DNA of 64,000 bases. Source: Halorientalis sp. LT38. Its GTDB lineage: Archaea > Halobacteriota > Halobacteria > Halobacteriales > Haloarculaceae. Position 1 is the stretch's first letter; every line of letters starts with the position of its first letter. The translations under genes and the position numbers were made by a program. The stretch covers positions 1,302,001 to 1,366,000 of the forward strand of contig NZ_JAYEZN010000001.1 of NCBI RefSeq assembly GCF_037031225.1. The letters are read 5' to 3'. Below, piece by piece: positions 57,386 to 64,000 of this stretch. The notes below the pieces were generated by a model that worked only from the letters and a program-made list of their open reading frames with translations, was not told the origin of the DNA and did no database searches.

Positions 57386-59806
57386 CTACAGTTCGCGCAT
57401 CCCCTCTTCGGCGAGCCGGGGCAGCACGCGGTCCGGCGTCAGGGGCAGTTCGGTGAAGCGGATGCCCGTCGCGTCTGCGACGGCGTTGGCCACGGCCGCC
57501 GGGACCGGGACCAGCGGGCACTCGCCGACGCCTTTCTGCCCGTGGGAAGTAGTCGGGTCGGGCGTCTCCACCTCGTCGATCTTGGTGATGAGGGGGACGT
57601 CCTTGGCGGTCGGGAGGTGGTAGTCGACGAGCGAGCCGTTGGTGAGGTTCCCGCTCCCGTCGTAGTCGTAGTCCTCCAAGAGCACCTCGCCGAGCGCCTG
57701 TGCGATGGCGCCCTGGGTCTGGCCCTCGATCATCTTCGGGTTGATGGCCTTGCCGACGTCCTCGCTGATCGCCACGTCGACCACGTCGATCTCGCCCGTG
57801 GTCGGGTCGACGTCGACGACGATTGCGAGACAGCCCCAGGTGTAGCCGTGTGAGAGACTGCCCTTGGGGTCGGGGATCTCCGCCTCCTGGCTGTCGAAGC
57901 GCGCACGACCGACCAGCGAGATTCCGTCTTTCATCCCGTCCGGCCGCTCGTCGGGGTTCGCGAAGGTGGCCTCGTAGGCGAGGTCCTCCATCGAGACGGC
58001 GTTCTCGGGGTCATCGGCGGCGCGGACGCCGCCGTCGGCGAACTCGACGTCGTCCACGTCGACGTCGAGCATCAGCGCGGCCAGCGGCTGGAGGTTCTCC
58101 CTGAGGTCCTCGGCCGCCTTGGCCGCCGCGGTTCCGCCGATGATCGTCCCGCGGTCGGCCCAGACCCCGAAGCCTTCCGGGGTCACGTCGGAGTCGCCGA
58201 TGATGGGTTTGACCCGATCCGAGGAGACTCCGAGTGTGTCGGCGACGATCTGGACGATGCCCGTCTCGGTCCCCTGGCCGATACTGGCGCTTCCGATGAG
58301 CACCGTGATCTCGCCGAACTTGTTCATCTGGACGACCGCGGCGTCGGACTCGGTCCCGGCGACCTTCTTGTTGCCGCCGCGTTTCATGAGCGTCCCCATG
58401 CCGACGCCCCGGAGCTTGCCGTCCTTGGTCCGGCCGAAGCCGCGGTGTTCGTCCCAGTTGATCATGTCCTGGACGCGGTCGAAGCACTCGTGGACGTCGG
58501 CGCCGCGCCAGTTGATGCCGGTCGGCGTGCGCATCGGCATCTCTTCGAGTTCCGGCGCGTTCTGGCGCCTGATCTCCATCGGGTCGACGCCCAGTTCCGC
58601 GGAGGCTCGCTCGAGCAACTGCTCGCGGGCGAACGTGTACTGGGGGTCACCGAAGCCGCGGACCGCGGACCCGGGCATCACGTTCGTGTACAGCGCTTTC
58701 CCGCGGATGTGCTGGTTCGGGATGTAGTACGGCCCCGCCGAGGTGATCCCGGCCGACGAGATGACGGCCGGCCCGAAGCTCGCGTGTGCGCCGGTGCTCT
58801 GGAGTACCTCGACGTCCCAGCCGACGATGTCGCCGTCCTCGTCGAGCGCCAGCCGGGCGTTCAGGCGTTCGTCGTGGCGACCGCGGCCCGCCTTCATCTC
58901 CTCGAACCGGTCGAGGATGAGCTTGATCGGCCGGCCCAGCGCTATCGAGAGCGCAGAGGCACAGACCTCGTGGGGGAACGCCTCGATCTTCACGCCGAAG
59001 CCGCCGCCGATGTCGGGGATCTTGACGACGATGTCCGACGGTTCGAGGTCGGCGAGCGCCTCGGCCATGTACTCCTTCATCAGGTGGGGTGCCTGGTTCG
59101 ACGTGTGGAGCGTCAGTTCCCGTTCGCCGGCGTTGTAGTCGGCGACACAGCCCTTCGGCTCCAGCGGCGTCGGATTGGTCTTGTTCGTCTCGAAGGTGTC
59201 CTCGACGACGACCGCGGCGTCCTCGAAGGCGCCGTCGACGTCGCCGACCTGAAGGTCGTACTCGGAGGCGACGTTCCCGTCGACGTCGACGTCGGGGTCC
59301 TCGTCGAGGGCCGGATGCAAGATCGGAGCGTCCTCGTCGAGGGCGTCGTCGACGTCGGCGACCGTCTCGAGGCGTTCGTACTCGACGTCGACCTTCTCTG
59401 CGGCCAGCGTCGCCGTCTGCTGGTCCTTCGCGACGACGACGGCGATCTCGTCGCCGACGAACCGCGCGCAGTCGGTGACCAGCGGTTCCTCGTCGGGGAG
59501 GATGAGTCCGTAGGGCTCGACGTAAGGTTCGATGTCCTCGGCGGTCCAGACGAGCTCGACGCCCTCCATCGCCTCGGCCTCGCTGGTATCGACGTCGACG
59601 ATGCGTGCGTGTGCGATCTGGCTCCGGACGAACCGGGCGTGGCGCTGCCCGGAGATGTTGATGTCGTCGACGTACTCCCCGGTACCGGTGACGAGCCGGC
59701 GCCCGAACTTGCTGTTGACGGATTTGCCGACCTCGCCCTCCGTCTCTGCCGCCGCTTCGCTCTGTTCTTCCTGTTCGTGTTCCTGGGTGAGGTCCGGTTG
59801 GCTCAT
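57386..59806 (-). CDS. coxL: Molybdenum hydroxylase large subunit (CoxL/XdhA-like)
   Basis: 806 residues. The N-terminal hammerhead domain starts KFGRRLVTGTGEYVDDI. The Moco domain has IGGGFGVKIEAFPHEV, GSAVRGFGDPQYTFAREQLLE, IGSASIGQGTETGIVQIVADTLG and the catalytic glutamate in GQKGVGECPLVPVPAAV. The GSAVRGFG loop resembles xanthine/aldehyde dehydrogenases rather than the AYxCSFR loop of form I CO dehydrogenase, so CO oxidation is unlikely. It hydroxylates an aldehyde, purine or N-heterocycle. Last gene of coxM-S-L; its ATG overlaps the small-subunit stop by four bases. Confidence 0.92.
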   Translation of the reverse strand: MSQPDLTQEHEQEEQSEAAAETEGEVGKSVNSKFGRRLVTGTGEYVDDINISGQRHARFVRSQIAHARIVDVDTSEAEAMEGVELVWTAEDIEPYVEPYGLILPDEEPLVTDCARFVGDEIAVVVAKDQQTATLAAEKVDVEYERLETVADVDDALDEDAPILHPALDEDPDVDVDGNVASEYDLQVGDVDGAFEDAAVVVEDTFETNKTNPTPLEPKGCVADYNAGERELTLHTSNQAPHLMKEYMAEALADLEPSDIVVKIPDIGGGFGVKIEAFPHEVCASALSIALGRPIKLILDRFEEMKAGRGRHDERLNARLALDEDGDIVGWDVEVLQSTGAHASFGPAVISSAGITSAGPYYIPNQHIRGKALYTNVMPGSAVRGFGDPQYTFAREQLLERASAELGVDPMEIRRQNAPELEEMPMRTPTGINWRGADVHECFDRVQDMINWDEHRGFGRTKDGKLRGVGMGTLMKRGGNKKVAGTESDAAVVQMNKFGEITVLIGSASIGQGTETGIVQIVADTLGVSSDRVKPIIGDSDVTPEGFGVWADRGTIIGGTAAAKAAEDLRENLQPLAALMLDVDVDDVEFADGGVRAADDPENAVSMEDLAYEATFANPDERPDGMKDGISLVGRARFDSQEAEIPDPKGSLSHGYTWGCLAIVVDVDPTTGEIDVVDVAISEDVGKAINPKMIEGQTQGAIAQALGEVLLEDYDYDGSGNLTNGSLVDYHLPTAKDVPLITKIDEVETPDPTTSHGQKGVGECPLVPVPAAVANAVADATGIRFTELPLTPDRVLPRLAEEGMREL

Positions 59807-60291
59807 CGTTCCTCCTGCTGCATGTCGGCAGCTTCCTGGACGCTCTCGATGATCTTCGTGTAGCCGGTGCACCGACAGATGTTACCCGCCAGGTGGTCCT
59901 GGATCTCCGGGATCGTCGGGTCCTCCTTCTCCTCGAGCAGCGCCGCCGAGGAGACGACGAATCCGGGCGTACAGAAGCCACACTGCATCCCGTGTTCGTT
60001 CCAGAAGGCCTCCTGGACCGGGTGGAGCTCGTCGCCGTCCATGAGCCCCTCGACGGTCGTGAGTTCCTTCCCGTCGACCTGTGCGGCGAGCATGTTACAG
60101 GACTTCACCGGGTCGCCGTCCAGCAGGACGGTACAGGCCCCGCACTTCGCCGTCTCGCACCCGCGGTGGGTCCCGGTCAGGTGCTCGTGGTCGCGCAGGA
60201 ACTCGGAGAGGAGCGTCCGGGCCGGGACCGTCTCCTCGAGCGATCGGTCGTTGAGCGTTACCTCGATCGTTACGGTGTCGGATCCACTCAT
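59803..60291 (-). CDS. coxS: Molybdenum hydroxylase [2Fe-2S] subunit
   Basis: 162 residues. The plant-type ferredoxin half has cysteines in HRGCETAKCGACTVLLDG and SCNML. The second cluster uses CGFCTPGF and NICRCTGYTKI. It shuttles electrons from the Mo site to the FAD subunit. Overlaps four bases with both neighbours, so the operon is tightly coupled. A short acidic linker precedes the C-terminal helix (ADMQQEER). Confidence 0.94.
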   Translation of the reverse strand: MSGSDTVTIEVTLNDRSLEETVPARTLLSEFLRDHEHLTGTHRGCETAKCGACTVLLDGDPVKSCNMLAAQVDGKELTTVEGLMDGDELHPVQEAFWNEHGMQCGFCTPGFVVSSAALLEEKEDPTIPEIQDHLAGNICRCTGYTKIIESVQEAADMQQEER

Positions 60292-61160
60292 TCGATGTCA
60301 CCTCCAGCGCGGTCGATCGCCGTGACGAGCGCCCGCTTTGCCAGCGTCTTCGTGATCTCGCGTTTGAACTCGACCGAGCCGTCCGAGTCCTCCATCGGAT
60401 CGGACCCGTCACCGACCAGTTCCGCGGTCGTCGTGACGAGGTCCTCCGTCGGGGTCTCGCCCGCCAGGTGTGCTTCGGCCTCCGGCATCGGCGTCGGGCC
60501 GGGTTCGATGGCGCCGGTGACCAGCGTCGCGTCGGTCACGACGGAGTCGTCGAGTTCGACGACGGCCGCAACCGTCGCCGTCGGGTACGCGCCGGCGCTC
60601 GGCTCGTACTTCTGGTACGCCGCACCGTATGGCGGCTCGACGACGGGGAACGACGCTTCGGTGACGATCTCGTTTTCCCCGAGTTCCGTCTCGTAGAAGC
60701 CGTGGAAAAACGAGGAGCCGTCGTAGGTGTGCTCGCCGTCGGGCCCCTGGCTTTTGATCTCGGCGTCGAGGGCAGTGGCCACGACCGGCGGGTCGCCCGC
60801 GGGGTCGGCGTGGGCGAGGGCACCGCACAAGGTGCCCCGGTTTCGGACCTGCGTGTCCCCGATCTCGGCCGCCGTCTCGGCGAGCGTCTCGCAACTCTCC
60901 GCGACGGTGTCGGAGTTGGCGACGTCGGTGTGACGGACCAGACACCCGATCCGCAGCTCGTCGTCGTCCACTCTGAGGTAGTCGCGATCCGCCACCTCGT
61001 TGATGTCGATCAGGAGTTCGTAGTCGGCCAGTCGTTGCCGTAACATCGGCATGAGGCTCTGGCCGCCGGACATGACGGTCGCGTCCTCACCGTACTCCCC
61101 GAGCAACGCCGCCGCGTCGGCGATGGTCTCCGGGCTTGTGTATTTGATATCTTGTAGCAT
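60288..61160 (-). CDS. coxM: Molybdenum hydroxylase FAD subunit
   Basis: 290 residues. The FAD motifs are ATVMSGGQSLMPMLRQRL and IGDTQVRNRGTLCGALAHADPAGDPP, with the TLGG loop altered to TLCG. The C-terminal CO_deh_flav_C domain is complete. It passes electrons to an acceptor such as NAD, a quinone or F420, which the sequence does not decide. First gene of the operon, with a promoter at 61191-61200 and a palindrome at 61163-61182. Confidence 0.93.
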   Translation of the reverse strand: MLQDIKYTSPETIADAAALLGEYGEDATVMSGGQSLMPMLRQRLADYELLIDINEVADRDYLRVDDDELRIGCLVRHTDVANSDTVAESCETLAETAAEIGDTQVRNRGTLCGALAHADPAGDPPVVATALDAEIKSQGPDGEHTYDGSSFFHGFYETELGENEIVTEASFPVVEPPYGAAYQKYEPSAGAYPTATVAAVVELDDSVVTDATLVTGAIEPGPTPMPEAEAHLAGETPTEDLVTTTAELVGDGSDPMEDSDGSVEFKREITKTLAKRALVTAIDRAGGDIE

Positions 61161-61162
61161 AT

Positions 61163-61182
61163 CCCTCTCGCTAGAGAGAGGG
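61163..61182 (-). promoter_or_regulatory. 20-base inverted repeat at the cox operon start
   Basis: CCCTCTC-GCTAGA-GAGAGGG has perfect 7-base arms. It sits between the TATA box and the ATG, over the predicted transcription start. Position suits a repressor operator or an mRNA 5' hairpin that would cover the start codon. Absent from other promoters in the window. Confidence 0.65.
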
Positions 61183-61190
61183 TTGGCCGA

Positions 61191-61200
61191 TCATATAAGG
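61191..61200 (-). promoter_or_regulatory. TATA box of the coxMSL operon
   Basis: CCTTATATGA on the minus strand lies 31-40 bases before the coxM ATG. Confidence 0.6.
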
Positions 61201-61269
61201 ATTTATCGTTCCCGTGCACCCGCGAGGGACACTGTGAGGCCCGGGGGCGATCCCGGTCCGATCGACCCG

Positions 61270-62754
61270 TCAGTCGTTCGCGACGTGGGTCACGTAGACC
61301 GCCTTCTCGTGGGTGAAAAAGTCGATCGCCTGGCGACCCTGCTCCTTGTAGGTCTGCGTACTGGAGTCCTTCATGCCGCCGAACGGCAGCTGGAACTCGA
61401 TGCCGGTCGTGGTCTGGTTGACCTTCACGACGCCCGCTTCGATGTCGCCGACGAACTCCTCGGCGTGGTCGAGGCGGTTCGTACAGATGCTCGCCGACAG
61501 GCCGTAGTTGGTGTCGTTCGCCAGCTCGATGGCCTCGTCGTAGTCGGCGACCGGCGTGACGCCGACGACCGGTCCGAAGATCTCCTCGCACATCAGCCGC
61601 ATGTCGCGGTCGACGTCGGTGAAGATGGCGGGCTCGACGAAGTACCCGTCCTCGACGCCCTCGGGCTCGACGGCCTGCCCGCCGTAGTGGAGGGTCGCAC
61701 CCTCGTTCTGGGCGTTTTCGACGTAGTCACGCACTTCATCGAAGCCGTCCTCGTCGACCTTCGGACCGACCTCCGTCGCCGGATCCAGCGGGTCGCCGAC
61801 GACCATCTCCTCGGTCGCCTCGGTCAGGGCGTCCAGGTACTCGTCGTAGACGTCCTCGAAGACGTAGACCCGGCTGGTCGCCGTACAGGACTGTCCGGTC
61901 GCCGCGAACGCGCCGCCCGTCGTGACCTCGACCGCCGTCTCGATGTCCGCGGTGTCGTCGACGATGAGCGGGTTCTTCCCGCCCATCTCGCACTGCACGC
62001 GCTTGCCCTCGACGGCAGCGTCCTCGTAGACGTACATGCCCGCCTTGGTGCTGCCGGTGAACGAGACGACGTCGACGTCCTCGTTCGTCGTGATCTCGTC
62101 GCCGATCTCGCTGCCCGGCCCGGTGACGAAGTTCAAGACGCCGTCGGGCAGCCCCGCGTGGTCGAACGCCTGCGCGATGGTGGCAGCCACGGCCGGCGAG
62201 GACGAGGCGGGCTTCAGGACGACGGTGTTGCCCGCGACGAGCGCCGGCGCCAGTTTCCAGATGGGGATCGCGATGGGGTAGTTCCACGGCGTGATGAGGC
62301 CGACGGTCCCCAGCGGTTCGCGCGTGGTGTACGTACGGGTGTTGTCGGCGCTGCTCGGCGGCGCGTCGCCGCCGTAGTCGCGGGCGACTTCGGCGTAGTA
62401 GTTCAGGAGATCGATGGCGCGCTGGATCTCGCCGTCGGCGATCGAGATCGGCTTGCCCATCTCCGTCGCGATGAGCTCGCCGATGGCCTCCCGGTTGTCC
62501 TCGACGAACTCGGCCGCGTCGCGCAGGTAGCCGCCCCGGGTGTGTGGAGACGTGTTCTCCCACTCCTCCTGGGCACGGACTGCGGCGTCGATCGCCTCCT
62601 GCGCGACCGCACGCGGCGAACTCGGGAACTCGGAGACGATCGTCTCGGGGTCCGCGGGACTCCGGCGCTCGATGGTCTCGGCGTCGTCGGGCGTCGTCCA
62701 CGCACCGTCGATGTAGTTGGCCTCGTGGCTAGGGACGCTGGCGTCTGTAGGCAT
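61270..62754 (-). CDS. Aldehyde dehydrogenase (2-oxoglutarate semialdehyde dehydrogenase-like)
   Basis: 494 residues. Catalytic Cys lies in AATGQSCTATSRVYV and the general base in CEMGGKNPLIV. TPWNYPIAIPIWKLAPALVAGNTVV and FTGSTKAG form the NAD site. The end TTGIEFQLPFGGMKDSSTQTY is typical of the KGSADH/XacD-like and 5-dehydro-4-deoxyglucarate-linked branch of haloarchaea. Sequence alone cannot fix the aldehyde. It lies upstream of coxM on the same strand, 109 bases before it, but the cox promoter is in between. It could oxidise an aldehyde produced by the hydrolase/hydroxylase genes. Confidence 0.9.
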   Translation of the reverse strand: MPTDASVPSHEANYIDGAWTTPDDAETIERRSPADPETIVSEFPSSPRAVAQEAIDAAVRAQEEWENTSPHTRGGYLRDAAEFVEDNREAIGELIATEMGKPISIADGEIQRAIDLLNYYAEVARDYGGDAPPSSADNTRTYTTREPLGTVGLITPWNYPIAIPIWKLAPALVAGNTVVLKPASSSPAVAATIAQAFDHAGLPDGVLNFVTGPGSEIGDEITTNEDVDVVSFTGSTKAGMYVYEDAAVEGKRVQCEMGGKNPLIVDDTADIETAVEVTTGGAFAATGQSCTATSRVYVFEDVYDEYLDALTEATEEMVVGDPLDPATEVGPKVDEDGFDEVRDYVENAQNEGATLHYGGQAVEPEGVEDGYFVEPAIFTDVDRDMRLMCEEIFGPVVGVTPVADYDEAIELANDTNYGLSASICTNRLDHAEEFVGDIEAGVVKVNQTTTGIEFQLPFGGMKDSSTQTYKEQGRQAIDFFTHEKAVYVTHVAND

Positions 62755-62940
62755 ACGAAGAGACGGTCCAGGGGCAGAATGAAAGTCCTTACGATTAGCA
62801 CAACGTCAGCGGCCGTACCTGTCGAACTCGGCGGGCACACCGGTCGAACTGACGCCGTGCTCGCCGGCATCCCCCCGGCCACCTCCCTGCGGGTTCTGTA
62901 GACTACCCGCCACTATGTGTGGTCTGTTTTCACACGGAGG

Positions 62941-62987
62941 TATATATTGATGGCCTAAACCATACGAACCCTGACAAAACATTAATG
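62941..62987 (+). promoter_or_regulatory. Promoter region of the ABC binding-protein gene
   Basis: TATATATT at 62941-62948 and AACATTAATG at 62978-62987 are candidates; the second lies 31-40 bases before the ATG at 63018. The intergenic region is distinctly A+T rich. Confidence 0.45.
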
Positions 62988-63017
62988 AGGCTGTTATGCA
63001 CACGCAAAGAGGAGGAT

Positions 63018-64000
63018 ATGACACGACACGACGAGTCGAACTCGGGACGGAGTCGGCGTAGCTATCTGAAAATCACCGGTGTAATCGGAGCCGGCGCACT
63101 GGCCGGTTGTACGGGCGGCGGTGGCGGCGACGGTAGCGGCCCCATCTCGATCGGTGCACCGGCAGCCCAGACCGGACAGTACGATTACCTCCAGGAAGGG
63201 TGTACGAGAGTCCTGGAGCTCGCGCTCGAACAGATCAACGAGGCCGGCGGGCCGCTCGACCGGGAGATGGAGCTGCTCCTCCGGGACACGGCCGTCAACC
63301 CCCAGCAGGCGCGGAACGTCGTCGACCAGATGACGACCGTCGACGGCTGTGAGGTCATCTGCGGGTTGTTCTCGAACGAGATTCCGGCGAACTGGGACTT
63401 CCTGCAGTCCAAGGAAGTGCCGATCGTCACCTACTGGCCGGGGTCGCGGTTCCTCGACACGCGTGGCGGCGACAACGACACGCCGGACGATCTCAGCGAC
63501 GACGAGTGGGTCTGGCGCACCATCATCAGCGACTCCGTACACACCGCGGGCCAGGCGGTGAACGCGGCCGCGCGGGGTTACAGCCGCGTGGGTACCATCA
63601 ACACCGCCACGGAGGGCGAGCGCTCCTGGATGACCGGCTTCACCGACGCCGCCGCGGCCGTCGACGGTGTCGAAGTCGTCAACTCGATCGAGGTCGAATC
63701 GGGCGCATCGAGCTACCAGAGCGGAATCGACCGCCTGCACAACGAGGACTTCGACGCGATGGTCATGTCGTTCGCGGTCGAAGACGCGATCACCGCCATC
63801 CGGGACTTCGCGTCGGGCGGCTACGACAGCGCGCTCCTCATGTCCGACGGCCTGAAGCACAACGACCTCGTCAACGAGGTCGGCGGCGATCTGCCCGAGG
63901 AGAACTTCGCTGCGCTGGCCGGCGCGTCCGGACCACACGGCGACCAGCTGATTAGCGACTTCGACGAGATGTACGACACCGACAGCATGGGCGACGACAA
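63018..64000 (+). CDS. ABC transporter substrate-binding lipoprotein, branched-chain amino acid type (partial at right end)
   Basis: At least 327 residues, open to the window's end. The N-terminus has twin arginines in GRSRRSYLKITGVIGAGA followed by a lipobox LAGC, so it is probably Tat-exported and lipid-anchored, as is common in haloarchaea. The mature domain starts ISIGAPAAQTGQYDYLQEG and includes the type I periplasmic-binding fold landmarks REMELLLRDTAVNPQQARN and CGLFSNE. LivK/urea- or amide-binding relatives share this pattern. GGAGG sits only two bases before the ATG, too close for a normal ribosome site. Further liv genes are presumably beyond the window and would pair with livF. Confidence 0.88.
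   Translation, partial: MTRHDESNSGRSRRSYLKITGVIGAGALAGCTGGGGGDGSGPISIGAPAAQTGQYDYLQEGCTRVLELALEQINEAGGPLDREMELLLRDTAVNPQQARNVVDQMTTVDGCEVICGLFSNEIPANWDFLQSKEVPIVTYWPGSRFLDTRGGDNDTPDDLSDDEWVWRTIISDSVHTAGQAVNAAARGYSRVGTINTATEGERSWMTGFTDAAAAVDGVEVVNSIEVESGASSYQSGIDRLHNEDFDAMVMSFAVEDAITAIRDFASGGYDSALLMSDGLKHNDLVNEVGGDLPEENFAALAGASGPHGDQLISDFDEMYDTDSMGDD

Noticed and set aside
57386-61160. Carbon-monoxide dehydrogenase operon
   Set aside because: The order and domains match coxMSL, but the large subunit lacks the AYxCSFR loop; kept as a general molybdenum hydroxylase.
1-64000. CRISPR arrays, integrases and attachment sites
   Set aside because: No regularly spaced repeats, no Cas or integrase proteins and no tRNA gene that could act as an attachment site were seen on reading both strands.

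Overview
The window looks like a piece of a haloarchaeal (class Halobacteria) chromosome. The DNA is very G+C rich. Nearly every protein is strongly acidic. Most genes have a TATA-like box 23-35 bases before an ATG, so they are leaderless or nearly so. Lineage-typical genes are present: an RdfA-like protein beside an archaeal SMC-like ATPase, a haloarchaeal-style soluble transducer and coenzyme F420 genes. I cannot name the genus. I see no rRNA, convincing tRNA, CRISPR array, transposase or phage gene. About 60 genes are called.

Layout. 1-1.6 kb: thiolase with a DUF35 partner. 2.1-4.8 kb: SMC-like ATPase (Sph type) convergent with an rdfA-like gene. 5.1-10.8 kb: IclR regulator, then a leucine/valine dehydrogenase-E1alpha-E1beta-E2 operon for branched-chain 2-oxoacids. 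10.9-19.8 kb: PpnP, then acyl-CoA catabolic genes (SDR, acyl-CoA ligase, class III CoA-transferase, alcohol dehydrogenase, enoyl-CoA hydratase, acyl-CoA dehydrogenase, hotdog thioesterase) with an unexpected GH88/GH105-like protein. 20-29.8 kb: cysteine synthase-like enzyme, quinone-reductase-like MDR, VOC protein, a SufS desulfurase fused to an IscU-like scaffold, MFS carrier, creatininase-family hydrolase, another ligase and a metallo-beta-lactamase-fold hydrolase. 29.9-32.6 kb: a second SDR plus GH105-like set. 32.6-39.7 kb: citrate/methylcitrate synthase, methylmalonyl-CoA epimerase-like protein, crotonase-fold protein, aconitase, PrpF-like isomerase and acyl-CoA dehydrogenase. 39.7-50.6 kb: soluble PAS transducer, aldehyde dehydrogenase, flavin/F420 split-barrel protein, two EamA carriers, two more ligases, another MDR and a Usp protein. 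50.8-64 kb: XdhC, nitrilase-family hydrolase, cupin, DUF2848, lone LivF, CoxG, CofE, NpdG, a coxM-coxS-coxL molybdenum hydroxylase operon, aldehyde dehydrogenase, and the start of a lipoprotein of the branched-chain amino acid ABC type.

How it fits together (inference). This is a catabolic region. Branched-chain amino acids are deaminated and decarboxylated to acyl-CoAs, and several ligases activate imported acids. Acyl-CoA dehydrogenases, crotonases, SDRs and a thiolase shorten them. Propionyl-CoA is probably consumed by a methylcitrate-type route. The right-hand 13 kb looks like a separate pathway for a substrate needing molybdenum-dependent hydroxylation, amide/nitrile-type hydrolysis and Liv-type uptake, with F420 genes embedded in it.

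Most notable points: the SMC-like ATPase has Asn-Arg in place of Gly-Lys in its P-loop; SufS and IscU-like domains are fused; the SDR plus GH105-like pair is duplicated; one ligase lacks its C-terminal lysine motif; one crotonase lacks both catalytic glutamates; a 20-base inverted repeat sits over the predicted start of the cox operon; and two near-identical palindromes flank an orphan TATA box between convergent genes.
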